In this document: positions 1-8,588 of the stretch, one piece after another
Numbering within the stretch: the first letter of the stretch is position 1
Layout of the letters: the number at the start of each line of letters is the position of its first letter
Assembly: GCA_964424105.1 (NCBI GenBank)
Contig: CAYRHJ010000035.1
Span: 1-64,000, forward strand
Length of the DNA stretch: 64,000 nt
Source: CAYRHJ01 sp964424105
Lineage (GTDB): Bacteria > Planctomycetota > Phycisphaerae > UBA1845
Reading direction: 5' to 3'
The notes under the pieces: model-generated
Told to the model about the DNA's origin: nothing
Database searches by the model: none
Seen by the model: the letters and a program-made list of their open reading frames with translations, nothing else
Translations under genes and position numbers: made by a program

Positions 1-70
1 TTGATCTTTGAATGGTCAATTGAACGATGGTTGTCGTTTCCGCGAAAGCGTGGAACGGCAGCACGCTTGC

Positions 71-269
71 CTGGACCCCGGCTTTCGCCGGGGTGACGGT
101 TCGGCGGCAAGAACGGATCAACTTCATTACACCATTCAAACGCCAATAACTCGCGTTCGTTCCTTCAGAACCGGCGATCCCGCGCAGTCGCAGCACCTGG
201 CGCGTCATTCCGGCGCAAGCCGGAATCCAGAAGAACGCTGCCTGGACTCCGGTTTGCGCCGGAGTGACG
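71..269. repeat. Cluster of three short palindromic (REP-like) repeats
   Basis: Three copies of a roughly 25-base palindrome lie at about 71-98, 204-230 and 243-269, with arms of the type CCGG(n)CCGG and a flanking TGACG. The same family recurs across the window (10797, 12668, 12707, 13564, 15051, 22471, 43138, 43987, 46121, 50218). The rest of 1-652 holds no convincing gene. Bases 541-600 carry another repeat family (arms CGCTCG/GCTCGCGG), which recurs near 12783, 13391 and 22557. Confidence 0.8.
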
Positions 270-652
270 ATCGGGACGATCCCGCTGGCGCGAAGGAATC
301 GACCTCCTGTGGTGTACCCGCCCGCTGGTTCGGCGAAGCCGTTGGCGGATGGACGCGCCGGCGGTGACCAACGGCATTATGATGTTCATCAATCCGTCGC
401 GCGGAAGTCTGGACAAACCGCGGGGCTGCGCGGATACTGCCGCTTGCGCATCGGGCACGATTTGGTTCGGCGAGGGTTGGAGGAGAGTCTGACAAGATGG
501 TCGAACTGTTCGCCGAATAGTTTGGACGGTCGCGGCTCTGAAATTGTTCGGAAGACCGCTCGCTTTGCGCTCGCGGCTCGTAAAAGACCTGGTCGCGGCT
601 CGGAAAGAAGAGACACTTTCGAAACACGCTCGAAGAACGATAGGATGATTTG

Positions 653-1537
653 ATGAGCATATTGGTCGACGCCGAGACCCGCGTGATCTGCCAGGGCATT
701 ACCGGCAAGGCCGGCGCATTTCACGTGGCTCAATGCATCAAGTATGGCACGAGGATGGTTGGAGGCGTATCGCCCGGCAAGGGTGGGACGCAGTCGGAAC
801 ATGGCCTGCCGGTTTTTGACACTTGTCGCGAAGCGGTCGAGAGCACACAGGCGACGGTGTCCATGATTTTCGTGCCGGCGCCGTATGCGGCTGATGCAGC
901 CATGGAGGCTGGGGACGCGGGCGTTTCGCTGGTGGTGCTGATCACCGAGGGGATTCCTACGCTGGATATGGTTCGTGCTCGAAAGTACCTGGACGATCGC
1001 GGCGTGCGATTGATCGGTCCGAATTGTCCCGGGGTCATCACGCCCGGTGCGTGCAAGATCGGAATCATGCCGGGCTACATTCACAAACCCAAGACCCATG
1101 GCGAGCGGGCGGTGGGCATCATCTCGCGCAGCGGTACGCTGACCTACGAAGCCGTCTGGCAATGCACCACGCGAGACATCGCCCAATCGACGTGCGTGGG
1201 CATCGGTGGCGATCCGGTCAAGGGGTTGAATTTCATCGAACTGTTGCAGTTGTTCGAAGCCGACCCGGAAACGGACGGGATGGTGGTCATCGGAGAGATC
1301 GGCGGCACGGATGAGGAACGGGCTGCGGCTTTCATTCACCGACATGTCACCAAGCCCGTCGTCGCGTTTGTGGCCGGCCAAACCGCGCCCCCCGGCAAAC
1401 GAATGGGGCACGCCGGTGCGATTATCAGCGGTGGCGAAGGTACGGCTGCCTCAAAAATCGCCGCGTTCAAAGAAGCCGGCGTCAGAGTTGCTGATTCGCC
1501 GGCTACCATCGGCGAGACCATGGCCAAGTTGCTTTGA
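653..1537 (+). CDS. sucD: Succinyl-CoA synthetase (ADP/GDP-forming) alpha subunit
   Basis: This 294-residue protein is the alpha subunit of the TCA-cycle enzyme that interconverts succinyl-CoA and succinate with substrate-level phosphorylation. It has the N-terminal CoA-binding Rossmann domain (TRVICQGITGKAG, then GGVSPGKGG) and the ligase domain with the phosphorylated active-site histidine (His253 in GHAGAIISGGEG). The length matches the family (about 290). The ATG at 653 is preferred over the TTG at 650 because family members begin MSIL-like, and AGGATG lies just upstream. sucC, usually directly upstream, is not adjacent: the preceding 650 bases are repeats. Confidence 0.96.
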   Translation: MSILVDAETRVICQGITGKAGAFHVAQCIKYGTRMVGGVSPGKGGTQSEHGLPVFDTCREAVESTQATVSMIFVPAPYAADAAMEAGDAGVSLVVLITEGIPTLDMVRARKYLDDRGVRLIGPNCPGVITPGACKIGIMPGYIHKPKTHGERAVGIISRSGTLTYEAVWQCTTRDIAQSTCVGIGGDPVKGLNFIELLQLFEADPETDGMVVIGEIGGTDEERAAAFIHRHVTKPVVAFVAGQTAPPGKRMGHAGAIISGGEGTAASKIAAFKEAGVRVADSPATIGETMAKLL

Positions 1538-1628
1538 ATAATTTGGAAACGAGTGTAATGTGAAACAGGCGATGGTCGATGCGTCGATTCAATTTCACCG
1601 GAAACCTGTTGATCAAGCGAGGTGTGGA

Positions 1629-2399
1629 ATGAGGATTCGATTGGTGGTGATGTTTGTTGTGCCGGCTATTTTGCTTGGATTGGCCTGCAATAAAGAACCG
1701 GAGGGCGTACCGCGTCCGCCCGGTCAGGCGACTTCGAAATCGGACTCCGCCGGCAGCAATTCGACCTCGACTGCCGTCGGACTGCCGCCGGGTCATCCTC
1801 CGATCGCCCCGCCGCGCGAGTCCACTGCGTCTTCCCAGCCCGCCAAGGGGCCGATGGCCATGCCGACGATCGACACCAGCGATGTTGTCATGACAGGCGA
1901 CCGCGCGGAGTTGGACGGTGTAAGTTTCGTCGTACCAGAAGGTTGGCTCCGCGAGGAAATTGAACAAGGAGGGATGTTCTCGTCGTCCAGCAAGGTGCAG
2001 TTTCGGCTTTCAGGGTCCGATAATGTCGGCGAAGATGTCATTGTGGCCATCACGCATTTTCCCGGAATGCGTGGAATGGACGAGGCCAATCTGGATCGGT
2101 GGTTTGGGCAGTTTCAACAGCCGGACGGTCGCCCAACGAAGGAAGTGAGCCTGCGAAGCGATTTCGAGGCCGGGGGGACGGCGATCACCGTAGTGGACAT
2201 TCCCGGTGTGATGTCCGGTGGGGGGGCGATGTCGGGCGGGGGCGGGGGCGAGGACAAGCCCGGTTATCGGATGTTGGCGGCGATCGTCAACCATGCCAAG
2301 GGTCCGCACTTTTTCAAGATGACCGGTCCGGCGGAGAGCGTGGATCGCTGGCAGCGGTCGGCCCTCGCATTTCTGAAAAGCGTAAAGACGATTCCATAG
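1629..2399 (+). CDS. Putative lipoprotein, function unknown
   Basis: A 256-residue protein with a lipoprotein signal peptide: short basic start (MRIR), hydrophobic core and a lipobox ending GLAC with the modified cysteine at residue 20. A Pro/Ser/Thr-rich linker (about residues 22-80) leads into a globular domain with no recognised family. A Gly-rich stretch near residue 200 (MSGGGAMSGGGGG) breaks that domain. The open frame extends upstream to 1560, but the ATG at 1629 directly precedes the signal peptide and follows GGTGTGG. The next gene (2572-3213) encodes a protein of similar plan, so the two may be diverged paralogues acting at the cell envelope. Confidence 0.72.
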   Translation: MRIRLVVMFVVPAILLGLACNKEPEGVPRPPGQATSKSDSAGSNSTSTAVGLPPGHPPIAPPRESTASSQPAKGPMAMPTIDTSDVVMTGDRAELDGVSFVVPEGWLREEIEQGGMFSSSSKVQFRLSGSDNVGEDVIVAITHFPGMRGMDEANLDRWFGQFQQPDGRPTKEVSLRSDFEAGGTAITVVDIPGVMSGGGAMSGGGGGEDKPGYRMLAAIVNHAKGPHFFKMTGPAESVDRWQRSALAFLKSVKTIP

Positions 2400-2571
2400 C
2401 AACCGTCGCGATTTCCGGTCGATATTCACGTAACCCGTGTCCTGCGAATCGCCTGGTGCGGGTCGGGGCGATGGTATGCGTCGGAACCGCGTGGTCCGGA
2501 TTTGACCGGCCCCTATATCCATATCATCTCATCGCCCGGCGGTTGCTGGAATGGAGATGGTGGGAGATTCG

Positions 2572-3213
2572 ATGATGACTCGATCGACGTTGCTATGGGC
2601 GGGACTTGTTGGCGTCTTGTTCTGGTGCCTGGGATGTTCCAATACACGAATCGTCGCGTCGGATTCGCTTGTGTTTGACGCTTCGATTCATTGGCAAAGG
2701 CAGGAGCCTTCGCACCCATCACGCCGATTGGAATTTTGCATCCCGTCAAACGACCCGCAGGTTGAAGACGCCCATTTGATTGTATGGAGTTTTCCACAAC
2801 TGCGGGACGGTGGTGACGGGCAAATCGTCGACAAGACCATGGAGCAGTGGTCCGGCCAGTTTTCGGGCGACGACGGGGACGCGTCATCGGCTACGGTGCT
2901 GCGCGGCGAATACGTGATCAACGGCCTGCCGGTTCACACCATCGACGTCCGGGGGCGATTCATTGCGGAAACGTGGCCCGGAGCCGACCTTCGCCATGAC
3001 AAGGCCTACTACAGATTGATGGGCGCATATATTGTCGGTCCGCAGGGCGACTATGCCGTGAAGTTGCTGGGCCCCGATACGCTGCTGGCCCAACACGCGG
3101 TCGCTTTTGACGAGTTCGTCCGGTCCGCGCGGATGCGCGACCCCGCCCGCCCGCCGTCTGATCCCTTCCGAATGGGTAACCCGAGATCCCAGTTGACGGC
3201 GATTCGCAAGTAG
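2572..3213 (+). CDS. Putative lipoprotein, function unknown
   Basis: A 213-residue protein with a lipoprotein signal peptide (lipobox ending CLGC, cysteine at residue 22). GGGAG at 2562-2566 supports the ATG at 2572, with a second ATG directly after it. The body contains segments that echo the preceding lipoprotein: one about an 'outgoing' small domain with W-x-x-QFxxxDG, another a late KLLGP segment comparable to KMTGP. This suggests a tandem pair of related envelope proteins. No enzymatic motif is visible. Its stop codon sits in the first unit of a 27-base tandem repeat (3194-3274). Confidence 0.7.
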   Translation: MMTRSTLLWAGLVGVLFWCLGCSNTRIVASDSLVFDASIHWQRQEPSHPSRRLEFCIPSNDPQVEDAHLIVWSFPQLRDGGDGQIVDKTMEQWSGQFSGDDGDASSATVLRGEYVINGLPVHTIDVRGRFIAETWPGADLRHDKAYYRLMGAYIVGPQGDYAVKLLGPDTLLAQHAVAFDEFVRSARMRDPARPPSDPFRMGNPRSQLTAIRK

Positions 3214-3274
3214 ACTTCATTGGCGACGATTTGCGAGTTGACGTTGTTGGCGACGATTTGCAAGTAGACTTCAT
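3194..3274. repeat. Three tandem copies of a 27-base unit
   Basis: Units at 3194-3220, 3221-3247 and 3248-3274 share the core GGCGACGATTTGC. The first unit overlaps the 3' end and TAG stop (3211-3213) of the plus-strand lipoprotein gene. The third contains the TGA stop (3271-3273) of the convergent minus-strand gene. Confidence 0.8.
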
Positions 3275-4092
3275 TCGAAGAGCGCCGGTTGAGTGCGATT
3301 GTCGCGGTGCTTTGACGTCGTTGGCCAGAAAACACCGATCACGACCCACGACTTCGGATGATTCAATACAGTGCCGACGTAGAAGTGGGTGTCCTTGGTC
3401 TCACCACACAATTCGCCTAGAAACTTGCGCCTGACTTCGTTCGCCGCATCGCGTGGACTGTCCCCTCGATCCACACAGCGCCAGTACAATGCTCCAACTT
3501 CCCAGTCCTCTATCATCATTCGATGCGATTTGCACTGGCTGTCATCGCACGTAAACAAGTATTGAAGCTTGTATGGCACCTTTCTCGGCGGCTCTATAGT
3601 AACCTTCCGGTCATCCCAAAGTCTGTGTTGCGCAAGTTCGGCCTTGAATTTCGGCGACCAGTCAGGATCATCGTCGGCTATAATAAGGTCGTGAACTTTT
3701 TTAGGCTGGAAGATACCAAGCGAGGTTCGGTCCCTTTCTTGCTGATCCTTCAAGTGTTCCATGGATTCGGATTTTTGTCTCAGAACAAACTTGCCGCGTT
3801 CGGACCAATCACCATTTCGCGTGGGAATCGGTTCACCACGGATCACCAGGCTATCGCAATCAGGACGATAGCTTTCCTTTCGTACATCGCGTCCTTGGTA
3901 CCGTTCAGCGTTGACGCTTATCCATTGGTATTTCTTGTATTGCTGACTGAACGGCAAGTCGCGAAAGTTTATGGGGTACAGGCGTACAAAGCTTCCATCC
4001 TCCTTGACGCCGGCGGTGCATACCAATTCGTCGAATCTCTTTGAAGGAATCGGATAAGTCTTGACCGTAATCAGAACGTCCAAGGATTCCAT
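3271..4092 (-). CDS. Uncharacterised protein paired with a DUF488 gene
   Basis: A 273-residue cytoplasmic protein; I cannot assign a function. The start at 4092 is chosen because AAGGTGG lies immediately upstream; the frame stays open to 4191. The N-terminus (DVLITVKTYPIPS, then GSFVRLYPINFRDLP, QQYKKYQW) resembles an unnamed family that I recall sitting next to DUF488 genes. A cysteine/histidine group (C182, C187, H190, C206) around LFTCDDSQCKSH could bind metal. It lies 8 bases after the stop of the YwgA/DUF488 gene, so the two are almost certainly co-transcribed and translationally coupled. The pairing suggests a joint role, possibly a defence or toxin-like module, but that is inference. 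Confidence 0.78.
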   Translation of the reverse strand: MESLDVLITVKTYPIPSKRFDELVCTAGVKEDGSFVRLYPINFRDLPFSQQYKKYQWISVNAERYQGRDVRKESYRPDCDSLVIRGEPIPTRNGDWSERGKFVLRQKSESMEHLKDQQERDRTSLGIFQPKKVHDLIIADDDPDWSPKFKAELAQHRLWDDRKVTIEPPRKVPYKLQYLFTCDDSQCKSHRMMIEDWEVGALYWRCVDRGDSPRDAANEVRRKFLGELCGETKDTHFYVGTVLNHPKSWVVIGVFWPTTSKHRDNRTQPALFE

Positions 4093-4100
4093 GGCCACCT

Positions 4101-4979
4101 TCAGAGATGGAGAATAGGCAAGCCGCTGGACCTCGCGACAGGCTTCGCCAATCGAGAGCGGTGACAGTATTCGACATCGCGTTCCACACAAACCAGCACA
4201 CTGGGAGTTATTTGCATTTGCTTGGCAAGCAGCTCGATTTCCATTTCATGTTCGGTTAGGCGTCGTTCATAGCGATCGAACAATCGCTGATACGAGGCCC
4301 GACTTTCGAGGGCAACTCGCAACTCGCTCGGGATTCCCAAACTAGGCACATGGGTGTATTGCATGCCCAGTTTCATGGCAATTCGAGCGAGGACGGAGCC
4401 TGCGAAGCCATACTTGCGCGATACCGGGTTTGCCCGAACATCGATGACTGATCGAATTCCGGTCTCGATCAGTTTGTCAAAGAATGCGTCGATTGACTTC
4501 CGTTCGTAACCCATGCTGTAAACGGCGGGTGTGGCCACCGGCGCAACCGATTTCAATTCTCGGCGAAGATCAGTGATTTCGCTTCTGCAAGCAAAATACG
4601 GATAACGCTTGTAGACCTCGTGTAGCAGGTGCTTTTGACGCATCTTGCCGTATTCGAAAACTACATTCGTGACCGACAACCGTTCATTCTGAGTGAGCTG
4701 TTCCACCTTCTCAAGCGATACTTGTCGCATGGCCGGGGTGAGCTGGACACGTTCGTCACCATTGGTGATGTAGCCGTTTTCTTGTAAGGACTCCAACTCA
4801 CGATAGAGGGCGAAGGAAAAAGGACCGTACTTGTACGGCAGGAAGTCATAAAAAGAAGTATCCAACGCGATGTCGGTTTCTTTGCGAATCAAAAATGCCA
4901 ACTTGACGAGCACGGTCCGGGCGACCGGGATGTCGGTTTCCGCAAGGAGGGCCAAGATTATTTTTTGTCGCCGCAACAT
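4101..4979 (-). CDS. YwgA/Panacea-like winged-helix domain fused to DUF488
   Basis: A 292-residue two-domain protein. Residues 1-145 look like the YwgA/SocA-Panacea type (LVKLAFLIRKETD, then DFLPYKYGPFSFALYRELESL), a fold seen in some antitoxins and phage-linked proteins. Residues 150-292 match DUF488: SMGYERKSIDAFFDKL, the DVRANPVSR motif at 180-188, and the terminal CVERDVEYCHRSRLA with the conserved CHR at 272-274. DUF488 has no settled biochemical function. The ATG at 4979 follows GGAG. Together with the downstream gene it forms a compact two-gene cassette bounded by a tandem repeat on one side and palindromic repeats (5076-5150) on the other. Confidence 0.78.
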   Translation of the reverse strand: MLRRQKIILALLAETDIPVARTVLVKLAFLIRKETDIALDTSFYDFLPYKYGPFSFALYRELESLQENGYITNGDERVQLTPAMRQVSLEKVEQLTQNERLSVTNVVFEYGKMRQKHLLHEVYKRYPYFACRSEITDLRRELKSVAPVATPAVYSMGYERKSIDAFFDKLIETGIRSVIDVRANPVSRKYGFAGSVLARIAMKLGMQYTHVPSLGIPSELRVALESRASYQRLFDRYERRLTEHEMEIELLAKQMQITPSVLVCVERDVEYCHRSRLAKPVARSSGLPILHL

Positions 4980-5075
4980 TCCATTGCTCCATCCGTTATG
5001 GGAATACTATAATGCCCGTGCTCTCGTGGCCAGCCAAGACAAACTCGCCTTCGCGATGGATGGGGCGCCCGCGAT

Positions 5076-5150
5076 AATCATCGGCTCCCCCACCTCCAAA
5101 AGGAGGTGGGCCACCCATGCAGAAGACCGCTCCCTGACGGTCGCGGCCCT
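5076..5150. repeat. Palindromic repeats (CCACCTCC/GGAGGTGG family and a second family)
   Basis: Bases 5076-5116 are a copy of a dispersed element with the inverted arms CCCACCTCC and GGAGGTGGG around AAAA. Close copies occur at 12952-12988, 13338-13378, 13524-13562 and 41892-41930. Bases 5123-5150 are a copy of a second element (CCGCTCCCTGACGGTCGCGG) also seen near 10187-10330, 13200, 19921, 39288, 47262 and 50068. Confidence 0.8.
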
Positions 5151-5230
5151 GTAAAGATGCAAATAGCATGACTAACTACACCAGCAAATTGCACCTGGCT
5201 TGTTTGCGGGCGCGCGGCTTGCTGTGGCCA

Positions 5231-6637
5231 TCAGTCCAACTCATGTTCCGACTGATACTCCGGAACGTCTACCGGGCAGTTGAGGCGGTGGCGGATCATT
5301 TCGGCGAGGGTGTTGGCGGCGTCAAGCTCGCCGTGGGTCAGAAAGACTCGACGGGGAGCGGATTTCAGATGCGTGATCCACTTCAATAGTCCGTCCTGGT
5401 CCGCGTGGGCGGAGAAGCCCTGGATCTGCGTGATGCGGGCTTTGACATGACGCTTATGCCCGTGAATTCGAACGATGTCAGCGCCATCCACGATCAACCG
5501 GCCCAGGGTGCCCTCGGCCTGGTATCCCACGAACACGACGGTCGATTCCGGACGCGAGATGTTCTGCACGAGATGGTGTTTGATGCGACCGGCGGTGCAC
5601 ATGCCCGAACCGGCTAGGATGATGCAGGAACCCTTGATGCGGTTGATGCCTTTTGATCCGTTGACATCGCGCACCAGCTTGAGTCCGGGAAATCGGAGCA
5701 GCGGATTTTTTGAATCGAGAATCGATTGGGCGTCGGCGTCCAGATAGTCACGGTGCTTTCGAAAGACCTCGGTGACGTCGACGGCCATCGGGCTGTCTAG
5801 AAAGGCCAGCAGATTCGGGATGCGGTCTTGTTCCAGCAATCGGGCCAGGTGATACAGGAGCTCCTGTGCCCGTTCGACGGCGAACGTGGGGATCAGGATG
5901 TTGCCACCGGCAGCCACGGTTTCATTGATGACCTTCTCCAACTGAGCTTCGACGTCTGCCCCGGGCGCATGGTTGCGATTCCCGTACGTGGATTCCATCA
6001 CCAAGTAGTCCGCTCGTTCGAGCAGACTTGGGTCGTGAATCAGGGGTCTGTTCCATTGGCCTATATCGCCGGAAAAGACGATGGTGCGTCGCCGGCCTTG
6101 GTCGTCGATTTTGAATTCCAGAATGGCGGATCCCAGAATGTGCCCGGCATCGTGAAAGGTGACGGATACGTTGTCGTTGAGCCGATGGCTTTGGCTGTAC
6201 GGTGCGGAATGAAAGAGTTCCATGGAGGCTTGGGCGTCGGCGGTTACATACAGGGGCGTCACCGGCCTGGGTCCGGATCGACCTTCCCGCTGGTGTCGTT
6301 TCGTTTTGAATTTGGCGTCCTCCTCCTGGATGTGTGCGGCGTCGAGCAAGATGATCTCGGTGAGGTCTCGCGTGGGCGGGGTGCAGAGGATGGGTCCGCT
6401 GAACCCATGACTGACGAATTTGGGAATCAAGCCTGTGTGGTCCAGATGGGCATGGGTCAAGATGAGGTGGTCGACGGAGTCGGGAGACACGGGCGGCGGT
6501 TCCCAATTGCGTTCCAGGAATTTTCGCTCCTGAAACATGCCGCAGTCGATCATGAGGCGCAAGCCGCCCGCGTTCAGAAGGTATCTCGACCCGGTCACCT
6601 GTCGGGCGGCGCCGAGGAATTGTATTCGACATTCCAT
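5231..6637 (-). CDS. Beta-CASP metallo-beta-lactamase-fold ribonuclease (CPSF-like)
   Basis: A 468-residue protein of the MBL-fold/beta-CASP RNA-processing family, predicted to be a zinc-dependent endo- or exoribonuclease acting on RNA in the cytoplasm. The metal-binding HxHxDH is HAHLDH at residues 62-67. Further ligands are in DAGHILGS and FSGDIG. The beta-CASP segment follows (ESTYGNR, then PTFAVERAQELLY), and the C-terminal part contains GFSAHADQ and FLTHGE. The ATG at 6637 is chosen because MECRIQFLGA aligns with the usual family N-terminus. A GTG at 6664 would add nine residues, and neither has a clear Shine-Dalgarno. It lies 65 bases behind an unrelated lipoprotein gene. Confidence 0.93.
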   Translation of the reverse strand: MECRIQFLGAARQVTGSRYLLNAGGLRLMIDCGMFQERKFLERNWEPPPVSPDSVDHLILTHAHLDHTGLIPKFVSHGFSGPILCTPPTRDLTEIILLDAAHIQEEDAKFKTKRHQREGRSGPRPVTPLYVTADAQASMELFHSAPYSQSHRLNDNVSVTFHDAGHILGSAILEFKIDDQGRRRTIVFSGDIGQWNRPLIHDPSLLERADYLVMESTYGNRNHAPGADVEAQLEKVINETVAAGGNILIPTFAVERAQELLYHLARLLEQDRIPNLLAFLDSPMAVDVTEVFRKHRDYLDADAQSILDSKNPLLRFPGLKLVRDVNGSKGINRIKGSCIILAGSGMCTAGRIKHHLVQNISRPESTVVFVGYQAEGTLGRLIVDGADIVRIHGHKRHVKARITQIQGFSAHADQDGLLKWITHLKSAPRRVFLTHGELDAANTLAEMIRHRLNCPVDVPEYQSEHELD

Positions 6638-6702
6638 TGGTGGTTTGCTCGTGCGTGTGGCCACGCGACGCAGGCCATCGTTCTTGCGCCCTCGTCACCC
6701 TA

Positions 6703-8079
6703 TCAATTATCGAGGATGGCGTATCCCAGAACCGTGGCGGTGTTATTTCCCGTCTTGAAAGCGACGACGTTGGCGCTGACGCTGACGTCGGTGGCGGGAC
6801 ATCCGAGGCTGTCTTCACCGGTCGGATCCGCGACGACTTCGAAATCGCCGCCGGTGGTAACCTGCAAGAACTCGCCGGATCCGACGCCTTCCGAACCGGC
6901 GATGAACCACAACAGGCCGTCCGTGGTGATGCCCATGGTCTCGCCGTAGCCGATCGCGCCGTTGTTGGTTGTGGAGCCATCGATGAAGTCGCGCTGGGCT
7001 GCGACGACGATACTGAGCGTAGCGACGATGCCCACGGCGCTGCGGTTGGTGACGCCCAGACGATCGTCCGGCTCGTTGTCCACAAAGTAGCCGAACGAGC
7101 CGCCGGCCAAGGCGAGTTGTTTGAAGCTGGGATTGGGCGCCACTGCGGTGAAGGAACCGTCGGCCAAGTTCAGCAGCGTGGTGATGTTGCTATCGTCGTG
7201 GAACAGGATGAAGCCGCCGTCGATTTTCGGCGGGGTGCTTCCGATTCCGCCCGGCGCGGCGAATTGCACGGGTTCGTCGTCCGGACTGCCAATATCGTAG
7301 ACGAAGAAGATTTCGTTGGCGACGGCGACGGCGGTGGCGGTCTCGCCATCGACCAGAACGTGTTGGTGGGCGGGGCTGGGGTCGCGGGTAAAGCTGATCA
7401 CTTGGGGCGTGCTTCCGCTGATGTCGATGACTTGAATCAAATGCCCGTCGGTTACTTCGGTGGGATCGCTGCGGGCGATGACGAAGGAACCGTCGGCTTG
7501 AATGTGTCCGGCGTCATACAGGCCTGCGGGAACGTTGGTCAATCGAACGTCGTCGGTGGAGATGGCGTCCATTCGATCGGTCTCGGTGTCGAAGATGGTC
7601 ACCTGGAAATTGCTGACCAGGGCGATCTTCTTGCCGGAGACGGCGAAACTGTTGGCGCGGAAAGTTGAGGCGTTGGGAATGCCGCGTCCCACGGTGTCGT
7701 TGGCGGAGGGAATGATGAAATCGACGCCGCCGAATCCGCTGTTGCCGAATACGACGATGTCATCGCCGGCGGCCACCCGGGCTTGAACGTGAACGGGGAT
7801 GGAGGTCTTGACGACGCCGAATGTCGGCAAATCGTTATCGGGAATCGAATTGTCGTTTCCGTTATCGTCGGAATTGTCATTGACGTTATCGTTTCCGTTC
7901 CCGTTGGTATTGTCGTCGCCGTTGTCATTCGAATTGTCGTTGGTGTTGGTGTTCACGTTGGTGTTGGTGTTGGTGTTGCCGCCCCCGCCTGGGGTGGGGC
8001 AGCCCGTCATGCATACCAAGACCGTCACCGCGAAAACAACTGTGCCCATGCGCCAAGAGTTCAACTGGTTCGCAAACAT
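6703..8079 (-). CDS. Asn-rich-linker lipoprotein with predicted beta-propeller body
   Basis: A 458-residue exported lipoprotein: signal peptide with lipobox ending MTGC (Cys27), then a low-complexity linker (residues 34-80) made almost wholly of Asn with Asp, Thr, Gly and Ser. Similar linkers are common after the lipidated cysteine in Planctomycetota and probably tether a domain at the surface. The rest (residues 85-458) has repeated beta-strand-like blocks (DDIVVFGNSGFGG, KIALVSNFQVTIFDTET, GYFVDNEPDDRLG) suggesting a propeller; no catalytic motif is visible. AAAGGATG precedes the ATG at 8079. The structured RNA ending at 8238 lies directly upstream on the same strand and could be its leader. 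Confidence 0.82.
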   Translation of the reverse strand: MFANQLNSWRMGTVVFAVTVLVCMTGCPTPGGGGNTNTNTNVNTNTNDNSNDNGDDNTNGNGNDNVNDNSDDNGNDNSIPDNDLPTFGVVKTSIPVHVQARVAAGDDIVVFGNSGFGGVDFIIPSANDTVGRGIPNASTFRANSFAVSGKKIALVSNFQVTIFDTETDRMDAISTDDVRLTNVPAGLYDAGHIQADGSFVIARSDPTEVTDGHLIQVIDISGSTPQVISFTRDPSPAHQHVLVDGETATAVAVANEIFFVYDIGSPDDEPVQFAAPGGIGSTPPKIDGGFILFHDDSNITTLLNLADGSFTAVAPNPSFKQLALAGGSFGYFVDNEPDDRLGVTNRSAVGIVATLSIVVAAQRDFIDGSTTNNGAIGYGETMGITTDGLLWFIAGSEGVGSGEFLQVTTGGDFEVVADPTGEDSLGCPATDVSVSANVVAFKTGNNTATVLGYAILDN

Positions 8080-8236
8080 GCTATGTCATCCTTTTAGTCT
8101 GAATGGGCGATGGTACGCATCCGTGACCGCACGTTGAGCCGTAGCCATCGTTCCGGAGGCCAATCAGTATGGGATGAATGGGCAAGGGGTCAAGCGGGGA
8201 ATCCGTGATACCGGACACGGGGGCCGGATTTGTTTC

Positions 8237-8280
8237 AAAAAAAGAGGCCCGCCGCATCTGCATATGAGATGGGCGGGCCC
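8237..8280 (-). terminator. Intrinsic terminator, minus strand
   Basis: The hairpin pairs GGCCCGCC (8246-8253) with GGCGGGCC (8272-8279), extended inward by CATCT/AGATG. On the minus strand it is followed directly by seven T (8243-8237). No minus-strand protein gene ends here, so it closes an RNA transcript or acts as an attenuator. Confidence 0.75.
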
Positions 8281-8552
8281 AATTCGTCTTGCTGCCGTAA
8301 GCGGCAACGTCTGCTGCCTACGGCAGCCTACCTATGTTATAGCCCAATGACCACCTCCTTTCGAAAGCGGGACTGTCCGGCGATCAGGAGTATGAAACTC
8401 CGGAACGCCGGTCTGACCCACCCCGCAAGTCGTCACCCGCGGGAACCTCGCCCGCTCGGCAAGGGTGCAAACTGCCGAGCGCTCGACGGCGAATTCGCCT
8501 CGCACCCCGCACTCCCGTTTTTGTGCGAAGTGACGCGGAGAATTTTTACCGC
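8238..8552 (-). ncRNA. Candidate structured RNA (or regulatory leader), family unknown
   Basis: On the minus strand a promoter-like pair is followed by about 315 bases rich in long helices and then an intrinsic terminator. Visible stems: 8454-8461 with 8473-8480 (8 perfect pairs); an outer GCGGG/CCCGC (8367-8371 with 8422-8426) enclosing CCGGCG/CGCCGG (8377-8382 with 8406-8411) and GGAG/CTCC; and 8291-8299 with 8319-8327. Bases 8351-8361 read AAAGGAGGTGG on this strand, an extreme Shine-Dalgarno complementary to the 3' end of 16S rRNA. It is followed after six bases by a TTG that could open a nine-codon peptide. No convincing protein is encoded. It could be a free small RNA or a terminator-controlled leader of the lipoprotein gene starting at 8079. 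It does not match RNase P, tmRNA, SRP or 6S as I know them. Confidence 0.42.
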
Positions 8553-8558
8553 AACGAC

Positions 8559-8588
8559 ACTCTATCGTGCGTGAAGTCCGGGGGTCAA
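8559..8588 (-). promoter_or_regulatory. Putative sigma70-type promoter for the structured RNA
   Basis: Read on the minus strand: -35 TTGACC (8588-8583), an 18-base spacer, and -10 TAGAGT (8564-8559). This would start transcription near 8552. A second, weaker, AT-rich promoter-like stretch (TTGTGA, 16 bases, TATACA) lies further upstream around 8613-8641. Confidence 0.45.

Noticed and set aside
5828..7668. Two long plus-strand frames (373 and 343 codons) opposite the beta-CASP nuclease and the Asn-rich lipoprotein
   Set aside because: Shadows of genuine minus-strand genes with recognised motifs and starts.
8351..8361. Plus-strand similarity to the 3' end of 16S rRNA (CCACCTCCTTT)
   Set aside because: Only about eleven bases match; the rest is not rRNA. 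It is better read as a Shine-Dalgarno on the other strand.
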